Below are positions 9,102 to 17,889 of a stretch of DNA of 64,000 nt, piece after piece. The notes below the pieces were generated by a model. That model was not told the origin of the DNA, did no database searches, and worked only from the letters and a program-made list of their open reading frames with translations. The stretch comes from Thiobius zoothamnicola (lineage in GTDB: Bacteria > Pseudomonadota > Gammaproteobacteria > Chromatiales > Chromatiaceae): positions 124,001-188,000 of the forward strand of contig OY782758.1 in assembly GCA_963678215.1 (NCBI GenBank). Direction: 5' to 3'. The position numbers were made by a program, and so were the translations under genes. The stretch's first letter is position 1, and each line of letters begins with the position of its first letter.

Positions 9102-9740
9102 GTGAGTGAACTTCATCTTATGTTGAAACAACGGTTCCGTGGTTACTTGCCTGTGGTGGTGGATGTCGAGACCGCCGGCTTCAATGCGCAGACAGATGCC
9201 TTGTTAGAAATTGCAGTGGTCATGCTGAACATGGATGGCGAAGGTTTTTTCAGCCCGGGTGACGGGGTTTCCCAACATATACTGCCATTTGAAGGGGCGA
9301 ACCTGGATCAGAAAGCTTTGGAGTTTAATGGTATTTTGGACCCGTTCAATCCGTTGCGCATGGCGTTGCCTGAGAAAGCCGCCTTAACGCGGGTTTTTGA
9401 CCCGATCAGGACAGCACTGCGCGAAACAGGTTGCAAACGCGCGATTCTGGTTGGACACAATGCGTTTTTTGATTTGGGTTTTTTAAATGCGGCGGCGGCG
9501 CGTTGCAAGCTCAAGCGGAACCCATTTCATGCATTCAGCACATTGGATACCGTGAGCTTGTCTGGCTTGGCTTTGGGCCATACGGTGTTGGCCCGTTCAG
9601 CCGCTTTGGCTGGCATAGCATGGGATGCGGGCCAAGCGCATGGTGCCTTATACGATGCGCAGAAAACCGCTGAATTGTTCTGCTATGTGGTTAACCAGTG
9701 GCAGGCGTCTGGCTCTCCCAAGCCCTGGGTTTCAGCATGA
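9102..9740 (+). CDS. rnt: Ribonuclease T
   Basis: This 212-residue DEDD-family 3'-5' exoribonuclease trims tRNA and other stable RNA 3' ends. The catalytic acids are Asp21 and Glu23 in VVDVETAGF, with the later VGHNAFFDLGFL and AHGALYDAQKTAELF (HxxxxxD) motifs. The start is a GTG at 9102; the next in-frame ATG at 9120 would remove six residues and is possible, since neither has a strong ribosome-binding site. It is convergent with grxD, a neighbour pairing found in other gammaproteobacteria. Confidence 0.95.
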   Translation: MSELHLMLKQRFRGYLPVVVDVETAGFNAQTDALLEIAVVMLNMDGEGFFSPGDGVSQHILPFEGANLDQKALEFNGILDPFNPLRMALPEKAALTRVFDPIRTALRETGCKRAILVGHNAFFDLGFLNAAAARCKLKRNPFHAFSTLDTVSLSGLALGHTVLARSAALAGIAWDAGQAHGALYDAQKTAELFCYVVNQWQASGSPKPWVSA

Positions 9741-9760
9741 GTTCTGCTGAATGGCGCTTT

Positions 9761-10105
9761 CTAAGCGTTATCCGGATTTTCTGTGGATGCTTTCGGTGCC
9801 GCATCAGCGACCGCTTTTTGCAGCTCTCCACTGGCATGCATTTCTAAAACAATGTCGCATCCGCCGACTAATTCGCCATTGATATAAATTTGCGGGAAAG
9901 TCGGCCAATCTGCATAACGCGGCAGATTCTCAAAAATTTCCGGATCGGCGAGCACATTCACATAAGCGAACTTTTGGCCGCAATCCTGTAGCGCGGCGGC
10001 GGCGCGTGATGAAAAACCGCATTGCGGAAACTGGGGGGTTCCTTTCATGTAGATGATGATTGGGTTGTTTTCAACTTGGGTTTTGATTCGATCTAATACA
10101 TTCAT
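9761..10105 (-). CDS. grxD: Monothiol glutaredoxin Grx4
   Basis: This 114-residue monothiol glutaredoxin carries the CGFS active site at residues 29-32 and the glutathione-binding WPTFPQIYINGELVGG segment. The family binds a [2Fe-2S] cluster with glutathione, often together with BolA, and delivers clusters. The C-terminus is slightly extended and acidic/alanine-rich. The 158 bases between it and proB hold nothing I recognise. Confidence 0.95.
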   Translation of the reverse strand: MNVLDRIKTQVENNPIIIYMKGTPQFPQCGFSSRAAAALQDCGQKFAYVNVLADPEIFENLPRYADWPTFPQIYINGELVGGCDIVLEMHASGELQKAVADAAPKASTENPDNA

Positions 10106-10263
10106 GGCAGTGGATTTTGGTTAAGTGATGAAGGAGATTAATCGGTGGCGGCCATTCTATGGTGTGTTGTATTGGCTGACAAACAGTCGATTGCTAAGGG
10201 AGTTTCGTGAGCGTGTCAGTTGAATGTGAGACCATTCTGCGTATTTTATATTTCAACAGTTTG

Positions 10264-11388
10264 TTAAATCAGTACCAGATTATCGCGATGCACCAATTCT
10301 TCTTCATCAAGATACCCGAGCAAGCTTTCAATGGCTGAAGAAGGATGTCCTTTGATCTTGTCGGCTTCAGCCGCCGTATAATTCACCAGGCCGCGTGCGA
10401 TTTCCTTGCCCTGTTGATCCACACAAACCACCAGTTCTCCGCGCTTGAATTTTCCTGTTACCTGGGTCACACCGACCGCCAGCAGGCTCCGTCCGGAGTG
10501 GCGCAGCACCTTTACCGCACCAGTATCCAGCGTCAATTGTCCTTTGACCTGCAATTGTCCGGCCAACCAACGTTTGCGGGCGGCTTCCGGCTCTTGCCTG
10601 GGCAGCAGTAAGGTCCCTAGCGTTTCTCCTTGGGCCAGACGTTTCAAGACCTCAATTTCTTTTCCTGAGGCGATCACGGTCGCGGCGCCGGAGCGTCCGG
10701 CCAGGCGCGCTGCGCGCAGCTTGGTGAACATGCCGCCTTGGCCTAATGCGCCCCCGGCGTTGCTCGCCATGGCGTCTAATTCAGGGGAGTCCGCCTGGGC
10801 GACATCAATCAGCCTGGCGGCAGGGTCGTGTCGGGGATCTGCCGTGTACAGTCCGTGTTGATCTGTTAAGAGGACGACCAATTCCGCCTCCAGCAGGTTT
10901 GCCGCCAGAGCGGCCAGAGAGTCATTATCGCCAAAGCGGAATTCATCATTCGCTACGGCATCGTTTTCATTGATGATTGGCACGACGCCCAGATTGACCA
11001 GCGTGCGTAAAGTCGCGCGCGCATTCAGATAACGCCTTCTATCCGCCAGATCGTCATGGGTCAGTAATACCTGAGCGGTATGCAGGCCGCGCCGCTGAAA
11101 GCAGCTTTCCCAAGCTTGCACTAACCCCATTTGACCAATGGCGGCGGCGGCTTGCAGGTCATGCAAGGCGCGTGGTCGTTGCGTCCAGTTCATTCGCTGC
11201 ATGCCTTCGGCGACGGCACCGGAAGAAACCAGAACGACCCAATGACCCTCTGCGATCAGATCGGCGATCTGGTCAACCCAAAGGCGCAAGTATTTTCGAT
11301 CCAACCCGCGTCCCGCGTCCGTAATCAGCGCACTGCCGATTTTCACCACCCAGCGGCGTGATTTCCGTATATCTGCATGTTGTTTCAT
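10264..11388 (-). CDS. proB: Glutamate 5-kinase
   Basis: This 374-residue enzyme phosphorylates glutamate in the first step of proline synthesis. The amino-acid kinase domain shows VVKIGSALIT at the N-terminus, VSSGAVAEGM and INENDAVANDEFRFGDNDSLAALAA; the C-terminal ~80 residues form a PUA domain (TGAVKVLRHSGRSLLAVGVTQV). Its ATG overlaps the obgE stop by 4 bases, so the two are translationally coupled in the common obgE-proB order. proA is not in this window. Confidence 0.96.
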   Translation of the reverse strand: MKQHADIRKSRRWVVKIGSALITDAGRGLDRKYLRLWVDQIADLIAEGHWVVLVSSGAVAEGMQRMNWTQRPRALHDLQAAAAIGQMGLVQAWESCFQRRGLHTAQVLLTHDDLADRRRYLNARATLRTLVNLGVVPIINENDAVANDEFRFGDNDSLAALAANLLEAELVVLLTDQHGLYTADPRHDPAARLIDVAQADSPELDAMASNAGGALGQGGMFTKLRAARLAGRSGAATVIASGKEIEVLKRLAQGETLGTLLLPRQEPEAARKRWLAGQLQVKGQLTLDTGAVKVLRHSGRSLLAVGVTQVTGKFKRGELVVCVDQQGKEIARGLVNYTAAEADKIKGHPSSAIESLLGYLDEEELVHRDNLVLI

Positions 11389-12440
11389 GGTTTTAGTGGG
11401 TCATAAGGTTGCTCGGCCTGAGCTTCAGGGATTTTCGTCTTATTCAAAGCCTGTATGTGTCTCAGAATGGTTTGCGCCAGATCGTCGAGGCCTTCGCGGG
11501 TGAAAGATGAGACGGCGAAACAGGGAGCCTGCCAGTCCAGTTCACGCAGGATTTCCTGGCGGAGTTCGCTAAATTCTTCGTCCAATATCAAATCCTTTTT
11601 GCTGAATACCAGCCAACGGGGGCGTTGCGCCAGTGCTTCATCATACTGCGCCAGTTCAGCCTCAAGGCATTGGACTTGTTGTGCCGGATTGGTTGAGTCG
11701 ATATCCACCAGGTGTAATAACAATCGGGTGCGTGACAGATGTTTGAGAAATTGCAGACCCAGGCCGGCTCCTTCCGCCGCGCCTGCAACCACGCCGGGAA
11801 TATCCGCCATCACAAAACTGTGATCTGAACCAGCTCCCACCACGCCCAGATTCGGATAGAGGGTGGTGAATGGATAATCCGCCACTTTGGGCTGGGCGCT
11901 CGACATGGCGCGGATCAGACTGGACTTGCCAGCATTCGGCATGCCCAGCAGGCCGACATCAGCCAGCACGATCAATTCCAGCTTTAAAGCACGGCGCTCG
12001 CCTGGTGCGCCTGAGGTGGATTGGCGCGGTGCCTGATTCACGCTGCTTTTGAAATGAATGTTGCCTAATCCATGATGTCCGCCGGATGCGACCCGCAAAC
12101 GCTGACCATGCTGTAAGACTTCCCCCATCACTTCGTCCGTATCCGCGTCTCTGACCCGGGTACCGGTTGGCACGGCGATGCATAAATCCTGACCGCCGCG
12201 TCCGGTCATTTGCCGTCCCATACCATTCTGGCCGCGCTCGCCCCGATACGAACGCCGATGGCGGAAATCAATCAGCGTATTCAAGCCGCTGTCGCCCACC
12301 AGATAAACATGGCCGCCATTGCCGCCATCGCCGCCATCCGGGCCGCCTTTGGGGATAAATTTCTCACGCCGAAAACTGACGCAGCCGTTGCCGCCGTCGC
12401 CGGCTTCGACCTTGATGCTGGCTTCATCAACGAATTTCAC
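11385..12440 (-). CDS. obgE: GTPase ObgE/CgtA
   Basis: This 351-residue essential GTPase acts in late 50S ribosome assembly and stress signalling. The glycine-rich Obg domain (GDGGNGCVSFRREKFIPKGG, then GGDGGNGGHVYL) is followed by a G domain with GMPNAGKSSLI (Walker A), the switch II DIPGV and the FSKKDL G4 motif. The acidic C-terminal tail is short and carries the overlap with proB. It usually follows rpmA directly; here a DUF924 gene intervenes. Confidence 0.97.
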   Translation of the reverse strand: MKFVDEASIKVEAGDGGNGCVSFRREKFIPKGGPDGGDGGNGGHVYLVGDSGLNTLIDFRHRRSYRGERGQNGMGRQMTGRGGQDLCIAVPTGTRVRDADTDEVMGEVLQHGQRLRVASGGHHGLGNIHFKSSVNQAPRQSTSGAPGERRALKLELIVLADVGLLGMPNAGKSSLIRAMSSAQPKVADYPFTTLYPNLGVVGAGSDHSFVMADIPGVVAGAAEGAGLGLQFLKHLSRTRLLLHLVDIDSTNPAQQVQCLEAELAQYDEALAQRPRWLVFSKKDLILDEEFSELRQEILRELDWQAPCFAVSSFTREGLDDLAQTILRHIQALNKTKIPEAQAEQPYDPLKP

Positions 12441-12569
12441 TGGAAATCACCTTAATAACAAACATAAACTCCGGCAGGGAATTTGTGTTTGATGAACGAA
12501 TCTTATTACTTCTGATAAGGTAAAGATCATCATTTTTCCTATGCCGTAATGCAAAGAGTTATTATGTAC

Positions 12570-13112
12570 TTAACCTTTGAAAGCTTTTCTGGAGCTTAGG
12601 TATTCTATTTCTAATTTTGTGCTTTCTCTACCTAAGATGATATTTCTATGCGGAAATCGACCAAATTTCTTAATGATCTCTCTGTGATGCTCAGCAAATT
12701 CCATATTATGGATTAATTGATGTGCTTTAAATAATTTGACAGATAAATTCTGATTCTCGATATTCTCACTGTGCATGAGTGGTATTAACAGAAAGGGTAA
12801 TCTTTCTTTTACGAGCTGTTTATCGAAATTCTTGCTGATAGCTAAGAGGGTAACTTCAATCGCTTTTTGTTCTGTTTCAAAGCTTCTTGCTTCGCCCCTG
12901 TACATATTTAAAGGGAATTGATCTAGAATAATTGCTAGTGCTAAACAGCCTTCTGGGTCATTCACCCATTCATCATGTTCACCACGGGCGGTATTTATCC
13001 ATGTGTTCTCAAATTTATTTTTGATTGCTTGGTCTATTGCTGGTGTCGATGAAAACCAATGTTTTTGCATTGGTTCTGAGAACCAATAGTTGATAATGTC
13101 GCTGGGTTTCAT
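12570..13112 (-). CDS. DUF924 family protein
   Basis: This 180-residue protein matches DUF924, an alpha-helical TPR-like family of unknown function. Characteristic pieces are IINYWFSEPMQKHWF at the start, LALAIILDQFPLNMYRG in the middle and KKFGRFPHRNIILGRESTKLEIEYL at the end. The gene is clearly AT-richer than obgE and rpmA and sits between them, after the rplU-rpmA terminator, which suggests later acquisition. No cofactor or catalytic residues can be named. Confidence 0.85.
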   Translation of the reverse strand: MKPSDIINYWFSEPMQKHWFSSTPAIDQAIKNKFENTWINTARGEHDEWVNDPEGCLALAIILDQFPLNMYRGEARSFETEQKAIEVTLLAISKNFDKQLVKERLPFLLIPLMHSENIENQNLSVKLFKAHQLIHNMEFAEHHREIIKKFGRFPHRNIILGRESTKLEIEYLSSRKAFKG

Positions 13113-13188
13113 AATAGAATTATCTACGTATTATGTCTGGCACCTAACTTCGTGTTGTAAGGTACCGCTGCTGGCGTACAAATAAAAA

Positions 13189-13209
13189 AGCCCCGTCACA
13201 GACGGGGCT
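13189..13209 (-). terminator. Rho-independent terminator after rpmA
   Basis: A perfect 9-base-pair stem (AGCCCCGTC pairing with GACGGGGCT) closes a 3-base loop and is followed on the minus strand by a U-rich run (13181-13188). It lies 25 bases past the rpmA stop and would end the rplU-rpmA transcript, giving the DUF924/obgE/proB genes a separate promoter. Confidence 0.9.
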
Positions 13210-13234
13210 TCCAATCCACAAGGTGCATCGCTGA

Positions 13235-13492
13235 TCAGGCGGCGACTACATTGATGAATTGACGTTTTTTAACGCCTTTAATTTGGAATTTCACAATGCC
13301 ATCGGTTTTGGCGTATAGGGTGTGGTCTTTACCGCACCCGACATTGGCGCCTGCATGCATTTTGGTACCGCGCTGGCGCACCAGAATGTTGCCAGCCGCC
13401 ACTTTTTGGCCGCCGAATTTTTTCACGCCAAGGCGTTTGGATTCGGAATCGCGACCGTTACGGGAACTGCCGCCTGCTTTTTTATGTGCCAT
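13235..13492 (-). CDS. rpmA: 50S ribosomal protein L27
   Basis: This 85-residue ribosomal protein starts MAHKKAGGSSRNGRDSESKR, the canonical L27 N-terminus that reaches the peptidyl-transferase centre, and contains the GGQKVAAGNILVRQRGT block. No N-terminal extension of the Firmicute kind is present. It follows rplU by 12 bases. Confidence 0.98.
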   Translation of the reverse strand: MAHKKAGGSSRNGRDSESKRLGVKKFGGQKVAAGNILVRQRGTKMHAGANVGCGKDHTLYAKTDGIVKFQIKGVKKRQFINVVAA

Positions 13493-13504
13493 TTTCTATG
13501 CTCC

Positions 13505-13819
13505 TCAACCTGCGTTAATGCCGGTGATTTCAATTTCTGTGTAATGCTGACGATGGCCTTGACGCTTCATATGATGTTTGCGTCGGCGGAATTTGATAAC
13601 ATGGATTTTATCGCCGCGACCATGTGATTTCACGGTAGCGGTCACTTTGCCGCCTTCAACATAAGGCGCGCCGATTTTGACCTCGTCATTATCCGTGATC
13701 ATGAGCACCTTATCCAATTCAATGGTGTCGCCTTCAGCCGCTGACAACTTCTCCACGCGCAAACTGGCACCTTCGGATACGCGATATTGCTTACCCCCGG
13801 TCTGGATTACCGCATACAT
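13505..13819 (-). CDS. rplU: 50S ribosomal protein L21
   Basis: This 104-residue ribosomal protein starts MYAVIQTGGKQYRVSEG and ends with the HMKRQGHRQHYTEIEI block typical of L21. I place the start at the ATG ending at 13819 because GGAG lies 10 bases upstream; a GTG two codons earlier is too close to it. It is the first gene of the rplU-rpmA operon. Confidence 0.97.
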   Translation of the reverse strand: MYAVIQTGGKQYRVSEGASLRVEKLSAAEGDTIELDKVLMITDNDEVKIGAPYVEGGKVTATVKSHGRGDKIHVIKFRRRKHHMKRQGHRQHYTEIEITGINAG

Positions 13820-14180
13820 GAGCACAATTCTCCAAATTCAGTCGAAATCAAGTCGATAGTCGGAGGAAATTTTTATTCCCGTCCCACTGTGTTAAGAGGA
13901 GAATGGCAACTCCCCTGTCTGTTATCCGCAAGGTTTGAGGTATCAGGCATTGAACGCCGAGTCAGCGGAGCAACAGATCAAAGGGCAGCGATTTTATCGT
14001 TCAGATCAGTGGCAGTCAATCTCTTGTGTGGACTTAATTCAGGTTGTGATTGGTAGCGGGTTGCTTGAACCCATTCGGGGGTGTTGGGGCGGATAGGGCA
14101 AAGCGCGTTTTTTAAAAAGTCTGTAAAATCGTTTGGATCCATACCAAAAATGTCATTTTCTGAGAATAGGAATCAAATTC
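13820..14180. other. Intergenic region between rplU and dapD
   Basis: These 361 bases separate divergent rplU and dapD and hold no frame I believe in. A TAAAAT box near 14125 could be a -10 element for dapD. The rplU promoter must also lie here but is not obvious to me. Confidence 0.5.
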
Positions 14181-15002
14181 ATGAGCGATATACAGACAGT
14201 CATTACGGAGGCTTTTGAGAAGCGCGCGGATATTACACCGCGTAACGTTGATACGAATGTGCGTGATGCCGTGATGGATGCGATCAGCCAGCTTGATCGA
14301 GGCGAAATCCGGGTCGCGGAGAAACGCGACGGCGACTGGGTTGTGAATGAATGGATCAAGAAGGCGGTGCTGCTTTCTTTCCGCATCAACGATAACGACT
14401 TCATCAAGGGCGGCTTCACCAATTACTACGACAAAGTACCGTCCAAATATGCGGATTCCAATTCGCGTGAGTTCCGCGAAGGCGGTGTCAGGGTTGTGCC
14501 TCCAGCGACGGCCAGACAAGGCTCTTATATCGCTTCCGGTGTCGTGTTGATGCCGTCTTATGTGAATATCGGGGCTTATGTCGATTCAGGCGCGATGGTG
14601 GATACCTGGGCCACCGTTGGTTCCTGCGCGCAAATTGGCAAGAACGTTCATCTGTCGGGCGGTGTCGGTATCGGCGGCGTGCTGGAGCCTTTGCAGGCCG
14701 CACCTACGATTATTGAGGATAATTGCTTCATTGGTGCGCGTTCGGAGATTGTGGAGGGCGTTATTGTCGAGGAGGGTTCGGTCATTTCGATGGGCGTCTA
14801 CATTGGTCAATCAACCCGTATTTATGACCGCGAGAATGATACGGTGCTGTATGGTCGGGTGCCTGCCGGTTCTGTCGTGGTATCCGGCAATTTGCCGTCT
14901 GCGGATGGAAAATACAGCTTGTATTGCGCGGTGATTGTCAAACGGGTCGATGAAAAAACCCGTGCCAAAGTTGGCATCAATGCGTTGTTGCGCAATATCT
15001 GA
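14181..15002 (+). CDS. dapD: Tetrahydrodipicolinate N-succinyltransferase
   Basis: This 273-residue acyltransferase succinylates tetrahydrodipicolinate in the lysine/diaminopimelate pathway. It shows the left-handed beta-helix hexapeptide repeats (YVNIGAYVDSGAMVDTWATVGSCAQIGKNVHLSGGVGIGGVLEP region). I start it at the ATG at 14181 with AGGA upstream rather than the frame-open ATG at 14133. It heads dapD-yffB-dapE, so the window encodes the succinylase branch at two non-consecutive steps. Confidence 0.96.
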   Translation: MSDIQTVITEAFEKRADITPRNVDTNVRDAVMDAISQLDRGEIRVAEKRDGDWVVNEWIKKAVLLSFRINDNDFIKGGFTNYYDKVPSKYADSNSREFREGGVRVVPPATARQGSYIASGVVLMPSYVNIGAYVDSGAMVDTWATVGSCAQIGKNVHLSGGVGIGGVLEPLQAAPTIIEDNCFIGARSEIVEGVIVEEGSVISMGVYIGQSTRIYDRENDTVLYGRVPAGSVVVSGNLPSADGKYSLYCAVIVKRVDEKTRAKVGINALLRNI

Positions 15003-15042
15003 TGCGTCTGCGCGGCGGATTCACTTTACCGGATGATGTGAT

Positions 15043-15399
15043 ATGACGGTGTTATACGGTATTCCCAATTGCGACACGATTAAAAAAGCGCGGGTTTGGC
15101 TTGCCGAGCGAAAGATTGATTACCAGTTTCACGATTATAAAAAGGCTGGGATTGATGACGCCAGGCTAAGGCGTTGGATCAGCCAGGTCGGTTGGGAGGT
15201 TTTGTTGAACCGCCGCAGTGCAACTTGGCGCAAGGTTTCTCCGGCGATAAAAGACCATTTGGATGACGCCGCCGCGATGCAATTGATGTTGGACATGAGT
15301 AGCATCATCAAACGTCCTGTATTGGAGCATGCGGAGACGATTCACGTGGGTTTTAAACCGGAGCAATATGCCCGTATTTTTCCGGAGGAACAGGGGTGA
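15043..15399 (+). CDS. yffB: ArsC/Spx-like reductase family protein (YffB)
   Basis: This 118-residue thioredoxin-fold protein belongs to the ArsC/Spx family. A single redox-type cysteine is seen in YGIPNCDTIKKARVWL, and the C-terminal KRPVLEH segment is typical of the family. In E. coli the equivalent yffB lies directly upstream of dapE, as here. Its biochemical role is unclear; glutathione-dependent thiol reduction has been suggested for the family. Confidence 0.9.
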   Translation: MTVLYGIPNCDTIKKARVWLAERKIDYQFHDYKKAGIDDARLRRWISQVGWEVLLNRRSATWRKVSPAIKDHLDDAAAMQLMLDMSSIIKRPVLEHAETIHVGFKPEQYARIFPEEQG

Positions 15400-16529
15400 T
15401 GTCTGAAACCCTTAAACTGGCGATCGAACTGATTCGGCGCAAGTCGGTGACGCCTGCTGATGCCGGTTGCCAATCCTTGATGATGGAGCGTTTGGACCAT
15501 TGTGGTTTTGACGTTAAACCGATGCGGTTTGGCGATGTGGAGAATGTCTGGGCGCGTCGTGGTCAAGTCAAACCGCTATTTTGCTTCGCCGGTCATACGG
15601 ATGTTGTGCCGCCTGGCCCGGTCGGGCAATGGCAATCGGATCCGTTTGAGCCTGAAATCCGGGAGGGTTTTTTATATGGCCGTGGAGCGGCGGACATGAA
15701 GGGTTCATTGGCGGCGATGATCACTGCCACGGAACGCTTCGTCAACAATCACCCGAAGCATGCTGGTTCAATGGCTTATTTGATCACCAGTGATGAAGAA
15801 GGCCCGGCGGTGAACGGTACTGTTAAAGTCATGCAGGCTTTGCAGGATCAAAACGAGAGGATTGATTGGTGTTTGGTTGGCGAGCCTTCTTCAACGGATA
15901 AAGTCGGTGATGTGGTGAAAAATGGCCGACGGGGTTCTCTCAATGGTCATTTGACGATAAAGGGTGTGCAGGGCCATGTGGCTTATCCGCATTTGGCCAG
16001 TAATCCGGTGCATCTTGCCGCACCTGCGCTGGCTGAGCTGGTTGGTGTGAAGTGGGATGCTGGCAATGCGCATTTTCCGCCGACGAGTTTCCAAATCTCC
16101 AATATTCAGGCGGGTACCGGTGCAACTAACGTGGTTCCTGGAACGTTGGAGGTGATATTCAATCTGCGTTATTCCACTGAAACCGACCACCGCCGGATTG
16201 AGCGCGAGATCACCGAATTGTTGGAGCGCCATGCCTTGCAATATGAACTCGCGTGGAATTTGTCCGGCGAACCCTTTCTGACGGCGGCAGGGGAGCTTGT
16301 CGCCGCCACACAAGCCTCGATTCATGAGATTACGGGCTACCCGACGCAATTATCCACGGCGGGTGGCACTTCGGATGGGCGTTTTATTGCGCCGAGTGGC
16401 GCTCAGGTCATTGAGCTTGGCCCATGTAATGCGACGATTCACAAAGTCAACGAATGCGTGGATATTCAGGCATTGGATCAATTGTCGTTGATTTACGAGC
16501 GTTTGATGGAGAAATTACTGCTCCAATAA
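15399..16529 (+). CDS. dapE: Succinyl-diaminopimelate desuccinylase
   Basis: This 376-residue M20-family dinuclear zinc enzyme removes succinate from N-succinyl-L,L-diaminopimelate. Visible zinc-site motifs are FAGHTDVVPPG, GRGAADMKGS and SDEEGPAVNGT, with the C-terminal GTSDGRFIAPSGAQVIELGP block. I start it at the ATG at 15399, overlapping the yffB stop, preceded by GGAGGAA; a GTG one codon earlier is an alternative. Translational coupling to yffB is likely. Confidence 0.96.
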   Translation: MSETLKLAIELIRRKSVTPADAGCQSLMMERLDHCGFDVKPMRFGDVENVWARRGQVKPLFCFAGHTDVVPPGPVGQWQSDPFEPEIREGFLYGRGAADMKGSLAAMITATERFVNNHPKHAGSMAYLITSDEEGPAVNGTVKVMQALQDQNERIDWCLVGEPSSTDKVGDVVKNGRRGSLNGHLTIKGVQGHVAYPHLASNPVHLAAPALAELVGVKWDAGNAHFPPTSFQISNIQAGTGATNVVPGTLEVIFNLRYSTETDHRRIEREITELLERHALQYELAWNLSGEPFLTAAGELVAATQASIHEITGYPTQLSTAGGTSDGRFIAPSGAQVIELGPCNATIHKVNECVDIQALDQLSLIYERLMEKLLLQ

Positions 16530-16533
16530 TGGG

Positions 16534-17436
16534 ATGATCGAAGACAGTCAGAATCTCATCGCGCGCTTCGCCGATATTATTTGGGTGGAGCGCGGTCTTT
16601 CAGCCAACACACTCGCTTCTTACCAATCCGATTTGCGTCATGCCGCCGCTTGGTTGAATGAAACATTCAGCATTTCTTTGCAGGAGGTTGGGCGGGATCA
16701 CTTATTGGGCTATCTGGCCAGTCTGGTTGATCAGCAGATCAAAGCGCGCACCAGCGCGCGCCGATTATCCAGCTTGCGCCAGTTTTATCAATTAGCGGTT
16801 CGTGAAGGTTGGGTGGTTGAAGATCCGACAGCGTTAATTGAAGCACCGAAACTGGGCCGAGGTCTGCCCAAAACATTAAGCGAGACTGATGTTGAAAACT
16901 TATTGGCGGCACCGAACTTACAAACGCCTGAGGGCGTACGGGATCGTTGTATGCTGGAGTTGCTGTATGCAACCGGTTTAAGAGTCAGTGAATTAGTTGG
17001 CATAGGCCCTGACCAAATCAGTCTGACGCAAGGTCTGGTGCGCATTGTGGGCAAGGGAGATAAGGAACGCTTGATTCCCATGGGGGATGAGGCGATTAAC
17101 TGGATCAAGCGATTTGCCGACAATGAGCGGTTCGACTTATTGAAGGGTCAACCCTGCAATGCTTTTTTTCCGACGCGTCGAGGCGGCGGTATGACCCGCC
17201 AAGCCTTTTGGCATCGCATTAAACATCATGCCAAATCGGCTGGCATTGCTGCTCACCGATTGTCGCCCCATACCTTGCGTCATGCGTTCGCCACCCACTT
17301 GGTCAACCATGGTGCGGATCTGCGCGTGGTGCAATTGCTGCTCGGACATAGCTCATTATCCACCACGCAAATTTACACGCATGTGGCACAGGAGCGTTTG
17401 AAAGTCTTGTATAGCCAGCACCATCCGCGTGCTTGA
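16534..17436 (+). CDS. xerD: Tyrosine recombinase XerD
   Basis: This 300-residue tyrosine recombinase resolves chromosome dimers at dif with XerC. Catalytic residues can be placed as Arg150, Lys174, His246, Arg249, His272 and the nucleophile Tyr281. I call it XerD rather than XerC because the C-terminus (YTHVAQERLKVLYSQHHPRA) closely follows E. coli XerD, ending in the same HHPRA. It begins 4 bases after dapE. No integron or integrative-element features surround it. Confidence 0.92.
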   Translation: MIEDSQNLIARFADIIWVERGLSANTLASYQSDLRHAAAWLNETFSISLQEVGRDHLLGYLASLVDQQIKARTSARRLSSLRQFYQLAVREGWVVEDPTALIEAPKLGRGLPKTLSETDVENLLAAPNLQTPEGVRDRCMLELLYATGLRVSELVGIGPDQISLTQGLVRIVGKGDKERLIPMGDEAINWIKRFADNERFDLLKGQPCNAFFPTRRGGGMTRQAFWHRIKHHAKSAGIAAHRLSPHTLRHAFATHLVNHGADLRVVQLLLGHSSLSTTQIYTHVAQERLKVLYSQHHPRA

Positions 17437-17557
17437 AGCTTTGCAATGCTGGAGGTCAGTGCGATTGGTGGACAGGGAGTCAGACGATTTGAGCAACATC
17501 GCCTGACAGCGTAGCCACAGTCTCAATGAGGTAGGGTTAATGTAATGGCTGATTTTG

Positions 17558-17770
17558 TCAGGTAGCGGCTTCCTGCGTATCTTTTTTAGACCGCTTGCGT
17601 AGTTGGTGGTAAGCCAACATGCCAACGATGGCACCACTGGCGAAAGCGGTACCTAACGCATGGGCGACCACGAAAGCTTTTGTGGTTACGCCAACATTGA
17701 CGATGGAGCTGGCGAGTGAGCTGAAAGAGCCGTTGGCCGCCAAGGTGGTTGGTGTAAGCTGGGGATTCAT
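17558..17770 (-). CDS. Small single-span membrane protein
   Basis: This 70-residue protein has one hydrophobic, glycine/alanine-rich segment near residues 37-55 and a basic then acidic tail. I do not recognise a family. Its AFASGAIVGMLAYHQLRKRSK segment is loosely like the GAAVGAAVAYVCK segment of the small protein at 60859, which could be a shared YtxH-like membrane-anchor style. The ribosome-binding site GGGAGATAGGA precedes the ATG. It is divergent from lpxH. Confidence 0.6.
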   Translation of the reverse strand: MNPQLTPTTLAANGSFSSLASSIVNVGVTTKAFVVAHALGTAFASGAIVGMLAYHQLRKRSKKDTQEAAT

Positions 17771-17889
17771 TATCCTATCTCCCTAAGTAGGTTTTGACCT
17801 GCTGTCAGGATACCAAAAAATCTCATTGGTCGTGAATGGTGGCTAAGCCTGATGACGGATGCTTTTGATTGTCTTTGGAGTCGAACATC

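Noticed and set aside
16534..17436. The tyrosine recombinase as an integron or island integrase
   Set aside because: Its C-terminus and position after dapE fit the housekeeping XerD; no attachment site or cargo adjoins it.
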